Source: Cryptomeria japonica (Eukaryota; Streptophyta; Pinopsida; Cupressales; Cupressaceae). From it: a DNA stretch of 64,000 nt. The position numbers were made by a program, and so were the translations under genes. The notes beneath the pieces were generated by a model. The model was not told the origin of the DNA. It saw only the letters and a list, made by a program, of their open reading frames with translations, and made no database searches. This document shows positions 1-9,314 of the stretch, in pieces (the stretch's first letter is position 1; each line of letters starts with the position of its first letter). Where the stretch lies: positions 1 to 64,000 of the forward strand of contig NW_026729303.1 of assembly GCF_030272615.1 (NCBI RefSeq), written 5' to 3'.

Positions 1-645
1 ATACCGAGCATCTTGGTGGATAAAATTACATTTTTGGTTATGGGATTGGTCAATGTGTAGGATGTTGTTCTTTAGATAATCATATATCGGTCCATACAAA
101 GGGGAGTCTGAACTAGTTAAGGCATAGACAACATGGGATTCAGAGTGGTCATAGGCTGGGGAGAACAATTGCTCTACCAGGAACTCATAATGACTCTGTT
201 GCTCTAGAATTTGTAGTAATGAAGCGAGAGTAGCCATGGCATCAGCTGCTTTGTTGTTCAACCTTGGTATTTGCTCGAAGGTGATGTGTACAAAATACTG
301 TTTGAAGTCATCCACCATTCGCTTGTAGGGTAGTAGCTTGTCATCCTTTGTTTGATAGTCATTGTTTATTTGATTGATGACTAGTTGTGGATCTCTATAG
401 ACTTTTAACTCCGTGATTTTCCATTCTACAGCCATTTTGATGCCTCAAACCAATGCCTCATATTCAGCCACATTCTTTGTGCATGGGAACATAAGCCGAT
501 ATGATCTTGGTATAGTATGTCCTTTAGGAGTGATGAAGAGAATGCTAGCACCTAAACCATGTTGGGTGTAGGATCCGTCAAAGTATAGGGTCCATTGCTT
601 GGTAGAAATAGCAAGAACGTCTCTATCCGGAAATTCAATCTCCAT
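1..645 (-). pseudogene. Element E RNase H domain (decayed)
   Basis: RNase H degrades the RNA strand of the RNA-DNA hybrid during reverse transcription. The frame shows the plant gypsy pattern LYFDGSYTQHG near 590, NVAEYEALV near 455, then after one stop (TGA near 442) VYRDPQLVINQ and finally NNKAADAMATLASL near 235. These supply the acidic residues expected of the domain. A spacer leading towards integrase follows down to position 1. The single stop looks like CGA to TGA, so the reading frame is dead but recently recognisable. Integrase is outside the window. Confidence 0.8.
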
Positions 646-650
646 AGTTT

Positions 651-2010
651 GTTTTCCTGGTAGTGGTGCTTCAGCTAGTTGATCTGCAATTTCTTGTCCT
701 TCGATAGCTCTTCATTCTATGTAGTGGATGTCAAATTTACTAAGAATTATGACCCATTTAGCCAACCGACCGGTAAGAGCTGCCTTGCTGAGTAGATATT
801 TGAGAGGATCAATTTTTGCCACTAGCTTAATTGTGTGTGCTAGCATATAATGTCAGAACTTTTGAGATGCGAAGACTACTATTAGACAAGCCTTCTCAAT
901 GAATGTATAGCTGAGTTCATATCCATTCAATGTCCTATTGATGTAGTATATGGCTTGTTCCTTTCCTTGTTGATCTTCTTGTGCCAATAGTGCCCCCAGT
1001 GATATATTTGTTGTTGAAATATATAGAATAAGGGGCTTTCCTGCTACTGGTGGTAATAGAACTGGTGGGTTCATAAGATACTATTTGATTTGATAAAAAG
1101 ATTCTGCACACTTGGCTTCCCATCTGAAAGGTACATTCTTATGTAGCAAATGATTGAATGGTAGACTTTTTTCAGCTAGTTGAGCAATGAATCACCTGAT
1201 TGATTGGAGTCGTCCTTGTAGAGATCTAAGCTGACTGATATTCTTTAGTGTTGGCATCTCCATAATGGCTTGTACCTTTGCTTGATCCACTTCAATACCT
1301 TTAGCTGAGAAGATGTAGCCTAGTAACTTTCCTGATGTAACCCCGAAGACACACATCTTAGGGTTGAGCCTGACTTGGAATTTCTCCAATCGATCAAAGA
1401 TCTTTGTTAGAATGTTGAGATGTTCTTCTCTGGTGAAGGATTTAGCTAGTAGATCATCCACATAGTCTTCCATGATGGTATGCATCATCATGAAAGATTG
1501 TTGTCATTGCTCTTTGATAAGTAGCTCTTGCATTCTTTAAGCCAAAAGGCATAACATTCCGATAGTACATTCCCCAAGGATAGGTAAATGTTGTTTTATC
1601 TTGATCTTCTGGGGCTATTTTTATTTGATTATAGCCCGAGAAAGCATCCATTAGTGAGAGCATTGCATGACCTGCTGTGAGGTCCACAATTATGTTGATA
1701 CTAGGCAGAGGAAAGTCGTCCTTTGGACAGGCTTTGTTGACATCTCTGAAATTAGTGTAGATTCTGATACTTTCGTCTGGTTTGGATACTGGCACTATGT
1801 TGGAGAACCATTCTGCATAGTCAATGGGTCGGATGAATCTGACATCTAATAGTTTCTTCAGTTCATCCTTGACCATGAGTGCCACCTGTGGATTCATCTT
1901 TCATAGTTTTTGCTTGACTGGCTTAACTCCGGGAGAGATGGACAAGTGATGCATGATTAGGTGTGGATCAATTCCGGGCATATCTGCATATGACCAAGCA
2001 AAGTTAATTT
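651..2010 (-). pseudogene. Element E reverse transcriptase (frameshifted)
   Basis: Reverse transcriptase copies the element RNA into DNA in virus-like particles. The frame enters with the typical SYADMPGIDP segment near 1985 and HHLSISPGVKPVKQK near 1935. It continues with SNIVPVSKPD, RIYTNFRDVNKACPKDDFPLP, DAFSGYNQI and MPFGLKNARATYQRAM. The catalytic box EDYVDDLL is near 1460 and lies in a different frame, so one base was lost near 1490. The connection domain (LGALLAQEDQQGKEQAIYYI) follows at 853-1074. A second shift near 2250 restores the gag frame. All catalytic aspartates are visible, but the open frame is broken, so I expect no functional enzyme. Confidence 0.88.
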
Positions 2011-3300
2011 GCTTTTCCTTAAAAAAGATAAGAAATGCCGATCTTTCCTCCTATGTCAGAGATTCTGCTAGGTGTATGTTTTTGGCTGCTTTTGTAGTAC
2101 CAATGTTGATTGATTGAGTGGGCTCAATCAATATGGGTGATCGCTCATGAAAGTGTTCAGGAAGAGTGTCAAGTCTCCCATCCTTAGGTGCCTTAAAAAG
2201 GTTTTCACCCTCAGATGCGTCCTTCATTTTTACTTTTTTGTGATCTAGAGCTGCCATTGACTGGTTTTCAGCATCAGATCTTTTATTTGGTTCATTTTTG
2301 CGACTGAGAGACTTGGCACTCCCTGGTTTGCAGACATCGTTACTTCATTCACTAGTAGAGCCTGTTTCTGGGTTAACAGTACATAGGTAGTGGATAATAG
2401 ATTCATCATCTGGGAAAATTGGTATATCATGTATTTCGGGTTCGTCCCAGTCAATGAGGTCGGGAAAGACAAGCAGTAAGGAATCATTTGGTGGGTCAAT
2501 TTTTGCTACTGTAAGTGTTAAGATAGAGGTTTCATCATGATTGGTCTTGGTTTCAAAGAAGTCAAGGATTTCGTCAAGGTCTTCGATGGTATTATCTTCT
2601 GTATAGACTTGTTCATAATGTTTTTGTTCGCTTTCCTTGGTGTCATAGATATTCTGTGGTCCAAATTAAAGAGGTCTATCTTTTGCGTAATGCTCTTCTT
2701 GAGAAAGGGATATGGAACCAGTATTATTAGTGATATCTCCAATAGCATTTGAGCAGGTACGTTGCATGGTGAAAATAGATCTTTGATGATGGATACCAAT
2801 TTGATAGTTTTTGTTGATTCAGTGTTGGATCCTGCTTCTACTTTCTGTATTTGTTCATAGGCTATGCCTCCCTGAGGAGGAATAACGGTATCAGGAGATG
2901 ATTCTATTGGTTCTTGAAATATTGGTGTTTGAATATGAGCTACTACTGTAGATATGGCCTTCTTGTGACTGAGAAGCTTTCCCTAATGTTGTTTCTGTTC
3001 TTGACGTTCACGTGCCTTGCGAATTGTTTCTACTGACTCAAATAGTGCTTCCTGCCAGGATTCTTCTTTGTACTTCTTCTTTGCTTTCCATTGAGGTTTT
3101 GGAGTTATGCGTGGTGTCCTTCTTAATATGAAAGTGAGTTTACAACCCAATCTTGTTTTGTCTTTACTGGGCTGCAAAGGAAGATCTATGGGTTTAGTGA
3201 CTCCTTCTTTGTGTTTTCCAATAGGTCCTTTACCATCATAGCCCATTTTCTACATGATTAAGTAGCCCTTTCCATATAGGTGTGTTGGTAGAACTATATT
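2011..3300 (-). pseudogene. Element E protease-RT linker with G-patch-like motif
   Basis: Between protease and RT the same frame runs through a hydrophilic linker. At 3246 to about 3120 it reads MGYDGKGPIGKHKEG followed by a lysine-aspartate-rich stretch and TRLGCKL. This resembles the G-patch pattern of spaced glycines seen after the protease in some retroelements, where it is thought to bind nucleic acid. The last glycines of a full G-patch are degraded (LGCK where LGYK would be usual). The rest of the linker, 2245-2800, is acidic and has no domain I recognise. Confidence 0.6.
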
Positions 3301-3570
3301 TAGAGCAGCAGCTCTATTATCTTCTTCCTCATCTTTATATAACCAGCTAAGAATGTCCTTATCTTCTTATTCATGTGCTAGAGTGCCTAGTTGGATGAAG
3401 GTACCATCAAATTTGGTGACGGGCTGAGTTACTTGATGTGTTGATGTAGTGGGTAATCCATGAGATCTGGGTGATGTTGGTAATTTGGCCAAACACATGG
3501 GTTCTAAATAGTATTCTCCCATACCTCTTTCTTTGATTTGCATTTTTTGCTTGAAATCTCTAGGTAATGA

Positions 3571-4335
3571 TTAGGGCTTTGTCTTCTGTAGGTCTGATGT
3601 TGAGGATCTCTGTTTTTCCCTATTATGGGGAACCAAACTATCTTGGGCTGCCCCCATTGCATTATAGTGTTGAAATGGATTGTGATCAGCAGATATCGAG
3701 ACCTCTTGTCCGTTATAGGGAAATTTGACACACTGGTGATACGTAGAAGGCACTACTTGCATTTCATGTATCCAGGGTTGACCTAATAAAATATTGTAGG
3801 TGAGGTCTATGTCTAAGACCTGACACATAGTATCCTTTTGCATTGGTCCAACTTGTATGGGTAACATCATGGTTCCTTTAGATGACCTTTCCTCATCATC
3901 ATATGCCTTTATGGTAATCTTTTTACGTGGATCAATAGACTCTTCTGAGAAGCCTAATGCACGGATAAGTTTTAAGGTACATATATTAACCCCAGCTCCT
4001 CCATCTATCAATACTCTTTTTACTCGGTGTTTATAAACGATGACTTCAATATGAAGGGGAGTGTTATGCGGATGACTTAAGGAAGTATTATCATGCTCTG
4101 AGAAGGTGAGATTATGAGGCCCTATCATATGAGTGACCATGGCTTGAAATTTTTCTGCATCCAAATCTTGAGGTACATTGGTTTCCAATAGCGCTTGTTC
4201 CAATATGTCTTTGTGTTTTGGTGATAGTTTCAGCAATTCTAGTATAGATATTTGAGCAGGAGTTTTGCATAGTTGGCTGACTAAATCATATTGGATTCTT
4301 GGTGTAGTTGTTGTCGGTGTGGTATGTCCCTTCAA
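3571..4335 (-). pseudogene. Element E aspartic protease with gag-pro junction
   Basis: The protease cuts the gag-pol polyprotein. The frame opens with a conserved helical segment (ISILELLKLSPKHKDILEQAL) and then shows the retropepsin core: VLIDGGAGVNICTL near 3990 carries the active-site aspartate, followed by KITIKAYDDEERSSKG and NILLGQPWIHEM with VPSTYHQCVKFPY. The active site is DGGAG instead of the canonical DSGA or DTGA. Element D has DGGVG in the same place, so this is a family trait and not a random hit. The segment itself is open for 254 codons. Confidence 0.85.
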
Positions 4336-4389
4336 GACATATTTCTAAGCTCTGGTTGTTACATTGATAGATTCATGATCATGCTGGTC

Positions 4390-6225
4390 TCAGATTATGA
4401 TGACATTCACATGATGGTCTTCGACTGATATGTAATTGATGGTGTTATTGTAGATGTGGTTGATATGAGCCCCACGTGTATCTTTCGAGGTCGAAGCTCC
4501 ATCTTTGTTGTAGTTTGGAAGAGGATTTATAAAATCTCCATGGTCACCATTTGTTTTGAGACCATCTACCATTAAATCACCTCGATCAATCATGTCCTAA
4601 ACAATGTTTTTCAATCTCATGCAATTGTTCATTCAATGACCTTTGTTATGATGAAAATCACAATAGTGTGAGTCATTCCACCAAGGTGGTTTGATTTGGG
4701 GTTCATAGTTGCTAATTGCAGGCAAAGAGAGAATCTTGTTTGTCAGGAGCTCTTTGAATGCTGACTCTAGTGATTGTCCTAGTGGTGTGAAGGGACGTTT
4801 TTGGAAATTGTTAGTGTCGTCGCATGAATTGTTATTAGGTCCTTGATTCATGGTTTTGTTTTGAGTATTGTTGGTGTTGTTTGTGTTTGGTTGACCTTGA
4901 TTGGTATTTGGTGTGTATGTGTTAGTGTCTGGGTTAGCACCTTTAGGATTCTTTGTAGCTTGAGGATTTTTGGATAATGCGAGCACTGGTTGTTTAGATT
5001 TTGGATCATGTGATTCATTACCGACTTCATTTTTGTTTCGAGTCCAGAATCAAGACTTATCTAAGTTGCTATTGTTTTGGTTATTGTAGTTTGATGAATT
5101 TGTTCCTTCTTTGAAGAATTTGAGCGTTCCCTTTTTGACACATGCCTCTTCTACTTGAATGTCATTTTCAATCAATTTAGCAAAAGATGGTATGCATTGG
5201 AGTTTGAGTCTATAACTCATTTCACCATTCAAGTTGTCGATGAAGATTTCCATTTTCTCCTTTTCAGAAATGTCTTGAGGATATCGTGAAACCATATGTC
5301 GCCAGCGTTGAAGGAATATCATGAATGTTTCATTGTTCTTCTATTTGGTGTTGCAGACATCTAGCATGGTTATAGCATGTTGAATGTTATAAGAATATTG
5401 TGTTATGAACTTGTTAACCAATTCATCAAATGATCTGACAGGAGGTGTAATTTTGGATAACCATTCCATTGTTTGTTCTCCCAAGCTTCTGGGAAACAAC
5501 CTCATCAGATAGGTGTCATCATGAGCAAATCCAAGACTCATGGTAAAGAATTCTCTGACATGATCACGGGGATCGCTTTTCCCATCGTACTTGTCAAATT
5601 TAGGTATGCCCAAGTTTGGAGGAAAAGGGATCATGTGCAATCTTCTGTTAAAAGGATAAGGACAAATTTCATTTAAAGAGTACCGCACTGTCATCCCTTG
5701 TTGCATGTCTTGCATTTGTCTTTGTAACATTTGCATTTGTTGAGTAAGGGAAACCAAAGGCGTATTGTTTTCTCGAGGGAAGAGTTCTTCCCTCACATTG
5801 ATCCTGGGTTGAAACGGTGTATGGAATGGTATGTTTTGCTCGAGGATGTTTTGTCTTGGTGTATGTTGCTCTGGTATGTTTTGCTCGGGGGTATCTTGCT
5901 CAGGGTCGCGTGCTTCTCCTTCTCATTGTTGTTCTTGATATTTGTAATGTTGAGGTCTCGTTCTAAACACATCTGTGTCAAATTCTTCAAGGAGTTTGAC
6001 TCCTTTGCTTGTGAGCATGAGTAAGTATTTTTCTTTGTCATTTTCCATGAGTATTTCCACAAGTTTTTGGAATGAAGCACTTTCTTGGCATTCCTGAAGA
6101 AGTTCTTCAGAAATTTTAGTATCCTCTAGATGCGGACCTTCAAACGGATTTGATAACCTCTGATTCATACTGAATTCTGCTTGTTCCTCGCTTCGTTTGT
6201 TTTGCTGAGATTGGGTAATAGGCAT
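4390..6225 (-). pseudogene. Element E gag (capsid and nucleocapsid)
   Basis: Gag forms the particle shell and packages the RNA. The start ATG at 6225 opens with MPITQSQQNKRSEEQ. A repeat-rich segment follows, then a glutamine-rich coil (QQMQMLQRQMQDMQQG, near 5710) and the gag core (CPYPFNRRLHMIPFPP, FDKYDGKSDPRDHVREFF, YLMRLFPRSLGEQTMEWL). The carboxyl end has a compact zinc-knuckle-like motif, CDFHHNKGH followed by a distal cysteine, and then DMIDRGDLMVDG. Stops near 5920, 5340, 5049 and 4600 interrupt a frame that is otherwise continuous with the protease. The same layout recurs in element D and at 37283-38025. Confidence 0.85.
5828..5902 (-). repeat. 15-bp minisatellite encoding pentapeptides in gag
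   Basis: Five imperfect 15-bp units are joined head to tail. Translated in the gag frame they give variants of Pro-Glu-Gln plus two residues (PEQDT, PEQNI, PEQHT, PRQNI, LEQNI). The unit length keeps the frame. Element D has no comparable repeat at the matching place in its gag. Confidence 0.8.
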
Positions 6226-7077
6226 TTTAATAGAATATTTCTATGACAAAGGGGACAAAATCCTCTTCGATCTGTTGCTCCGGGGTTGGTGGTTCAAATC
6301 GGGGTGTGTTGTAAGTGATGCACTCATCGGGAAAGAATGTCAGATTGATCTATCCTCCACGGTTTATGATTTGACTGAATGCGGATTTTTGACAATATGC
6401 CCTAGTCTTCAAAGGCTCTTTGTCAAATTCGTTGGATTTGTTTTGGATATAAAGTTTGACGTGATGAAGGAATGTTTAATGAGATTTGAAGAGTTGATGA
6501 TTGATGTATAAAAACTTGTTTCTTTTGATAAATTTGGAAAAACTAGGTTGTTGTTTCTTCAGCGTGGTGTTATGATAAATATTCTTTCTTCTCAGAATAT
6601 GGGGATTAGTCATGCATAAGTGATCAATGGTTTCCTTTGATTTGTTTTGGATTTACTTGATCTTGTTTTGAAAACTCAAGTTTTACTTTATCAAAATGAA
6701 GATTTAGATACCCCTTCATGACAAAGCGTGTCAAATGATATGGATAAAGTTTCCCGATATGGAAACTTGATTTGACAACCTGAGGTTTTAAACAAGTGTT
6801 TTTGAGATGAAATTCGTGAGATGATAAAGGATCCTTTTGATACTTGTGATGATGTTTGTAGATTTTGATAGGATAGATATGTTTTATCGTGCGATCAGTT
6901 TCGGATTTTTACAACATTTGTTTGACACAAATTTGGCTCAAGAAATAGTTTTTAAAGTTGTGTTTTCGCTACTCTATTTTGACAAAAAATGATGCTGATG
7001 AAAAGAGGCTTCCAATAATGTTTTCTAAATTTTCAAAATTCCTCACTATTTTGCCCCCTCTTTTTTTTGGTTTTGGT

Positions 7078-7433
7078 CACGCGCTAAAATAGAGACAAGA
7101 TGCGCTACCAAATTTACTTCACGCGCTAAATAAACGACCACATGCGCTAAGCTGCCCCCAGCCACGCGCTAAAGTTTTTGACTATTAAAATTTGTTTTCT
7201 GCCTGTTGGAAAAGTTATGCACTAGTATGGGTCTGCTACGCGCTAAAGTTTGACTCCTACGCACTAAGCTGATGCTTCAACGCGCTAGGCTATTTTCCAG
7301 ATGCGCTAACTGTTTAACATTGTTTTGAAATTTTGGATAAACGCTACTGTTTTAATTGGACATGCTAACTTGATGTTCTGATGTGCTAATAGATGTACCT
7401 GACGCGCTAAGAAGTTGCTCTCACGTGCTAAAC
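7078..7433 (-). repeat. 21-bp phased CpG-core motif array 1 (15 sites)
   Basis: A 6-bp core GCGCTA or a one-step variant (GCACTA, GTGCTA, ACGCTA, ATGCTA) starts at 7081, 7102, 7123, 7144, 7166, then 7219, 7240, 7261, 7282, 7303, then 7341, 7362, 7383, 7404 and 7425. Within each group of five the step is 21 bp, with one step of 22. The core is usually preceded by CA, GA or TA plus C or T, and followed by A. The roughly 12 bp between cores are not conserved. On the element's own strand the units can read as heptapeptides of the form Leu-Ala-Arg/His plus four variable residues, with breaks. Confidence 0.9.
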
Positions 7434-7953
7434 TACCCTGATTTTTTTTTTTGGTTGGTTTTTGGTAATTTTTGGATTTTGTTGTGAGTTTTTCAATCTT
7501 GATGGATGATTTTCTGAAGTAGTAAATGCAAGCATAGCACCAAAAAGACAACCATTTTGATTAATCTAACAAAAAGTGTATGTTCTGTGAGGATGTGTTC
7601 AAATCCCCAATGTTTTAACAGGTTTGGATACAAATAATACACTTCAAGAAGACTCTTTATTCAAAGGTCATAAATAACATCATAGCCCACTAGTCTTGAT
7701 ACTCCGTCAGCTCAAACAACCGTGTCACCCCCTAGAGGGCGCCCATTTTTTTGCCTTTTGGCAGAAATTAACTCGAAGTGAATTGCTTCACAATTGAGTA
7801 GTTATCTTGGGAGATATATGGTGAACGATCTTGGGGGTAGATTCTTCTCCACCCTTGCACTATGATGTTATAAATGTCTGGTTACTGACTTGGCTCAAGG
7901 TTTCTATTTCTATGGTTCGTAATCAGGCTTCCTGTTCGGCCGTCAGTGATAAA

Positions 7954-7971
7954 CTCCCTCAGGAGGCTTCC
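7954..7971 (-). other. Leader motif shared with element D
   Basis: The 18-mer CTCCCTCAGGAGGCTTCC occurs here and again, identically, in the leader of element D at 19360-19377. In both cases a GACTTTCATC segment follows about 70-80 bp further right. Conservation in an otherwise diverged leader hints at an RNA signal such as packaging or dimerisation, but that role is inference. Confidence 0.6.
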
Positions 7972-8950
7972 CAACCTTTAGAAAAAAGGCTTTAGGTATC
8001 TCAAGGATACTGGGGGAAGGCTAATCGCCGCATGCAACCGTTGAAAAGGACTTTCATCACTTTCCACTTTTGATTATAGTGGGTTGGAATACTTGGCGTC
8101 AAAGTTGTTTCCCACTTAGGTCGTTCCCTTCACACTGGCCATAAATGGCTTTAAGAGTTGATTTCAACTCCTCGGGAAGGTAGGCCTACTAAAGGTTGTA
8201 TAATGCTTGAAGTACAGAAAATTTTTAAGAGTGGTTTGGCTTTTTGATCACCCAGTTAAGAGGAGAGCATATACCTTCCACTTTCGAGACAAGGCAAACA
8301 ATTTTTTTTTTTTTTTAGCTTTCAAGACAAATGATTTGCTAACTTCTATTGGGGAGATGTTGCTCCAAAAAGCATGGTGTTTATTTTAATTCCCCAAATC
8401 AATGGTTACTTAATCTAGGAAAATAATCGAGTCAACAAAGAAAAAGTTTGATTTTGGATAACAAAAGGAAGCCGACAAAAGGGGAATAACTTTCCTCTTT
8501 TGATTTTAACAAAAACTTCTTAAGTGTGGTTCTTTCCTTTGCAAAAATTTGAAATGAATCCTTTTATACACCAAAGGATGGTGAGGTTCTTTTTAGAGCT
8601 ACTTTTGCCAAAAGGAAGGTTTTTATTGTTCTTTTTAAAGCCCAAAAAAATAAAGCTTTTCTCCTATGAAAGCAAGAAATTTTTTGATTTAATTTGTGGT
8701 TCTTTTTATAGCCCAAAAAAAGTGAGTTCAATTTTAAGAATAAAAGAAGTTCAGATTTTAAACTAACTTAACTAAGTTAGTGAAAATTCTAACTATCTTA
8801 ATAATCCTAAGAATAAGCTCCTATCTGCAACAAAATTGTTAGAATCCTGCCAAAGAACAAGTGAAAAACGTTAGATGACTGGTGGACTTTAACAAGTCTA
8901 ATTTTTACCCTCGGTTACAAATTTTAATTTTCTGATTTCTATCTATCTAT

Positions 8951-9236
8951 GATGCACTATAGAACAAACTATACGTGCTACAAAATAATAGTGATGTGCT
9001 AAAAGACATCAGTGATGCGCTATGCTATTTTTGGGATGCGCTACTCTGAGTTCCGGAGAAGCTGCTCTATTTTTCTCCTACGCCAAGACCTACAGGAAAA
9101 GATTATTATTATGATGCACTAATAAACAGACTTCATGGGCTAGATGATGGACCCAATGCACTGAACAGTAAACCAGAAGTGCTAGGCTATTGACCAGATG
9201 TGCTAGGGAATGTTTCCCACGCGCTGATTCTCGTTT
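8951..9236 (-). repeat. 21-bp phased CpG-core motif array 2 (11 sites)
   Basis: Cores of the same kind as in array 1 start at 8954, 8975, 8996, 9017 and 9038, and then at 9116, 9137, 9158, 9179, 9200 and 9221. Every step inside the two groups is exactly 21 bp. The right end lies about 57 bp from the primer-binding site. On the minus strand the second group reads without a stop as heptapeptides with Leu-Ala-His, Ser-Ala-Arg or Ser-Val-His at the repeated place. Confidence 0.9.
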
Positions 9237-9292
9237 CCCGTAGACCTGCAAAAGTGGTTAAATTTAAAAAATGATTTGATATATGGGGTAAT

Positions 9293-9310
9293 GCCCCACT
9301 GTGGGTGCCA
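9293..9310 (-). other. Primer-binding site of element E
   Basis: On the element strand the sequence starts TGGCACCCACAGTGGGGC, four bases after the LTR end. A TGG start next to an LTR end is what a tRNA 3'-CCA end would pair with. Element D has a similar site. I cannot name the tRNA with confidence. Confidence 0.7.
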
Positions 9311-9314
9311 GAAA

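Larger units (their letters stand above)
6226..9292 (-). other. Element E untranslated leader (about 3 kb)
   Basis: The stretch lies between the primer-binding site and the gag start and has no convincing long ORF. It holds two arrays of a 21-bp phased motif (entered separately), a block at 7680-8170 that shares short segments with the leader of element D, and A/T-rich sequence at 8180-8940 in which I see nothing specific. The length is large for a leader but compares with element D (about 2.4 kb). Confidence 0.65.

Noticed and set aside
7078-9236. CRISPR-like array (short conserved core with variable spacers)
   Set aside because: The conserved part is only 6-10 bp, the unit is 21 bp, no cas-type gene is near and the setting is a plant retrotransposon leader.
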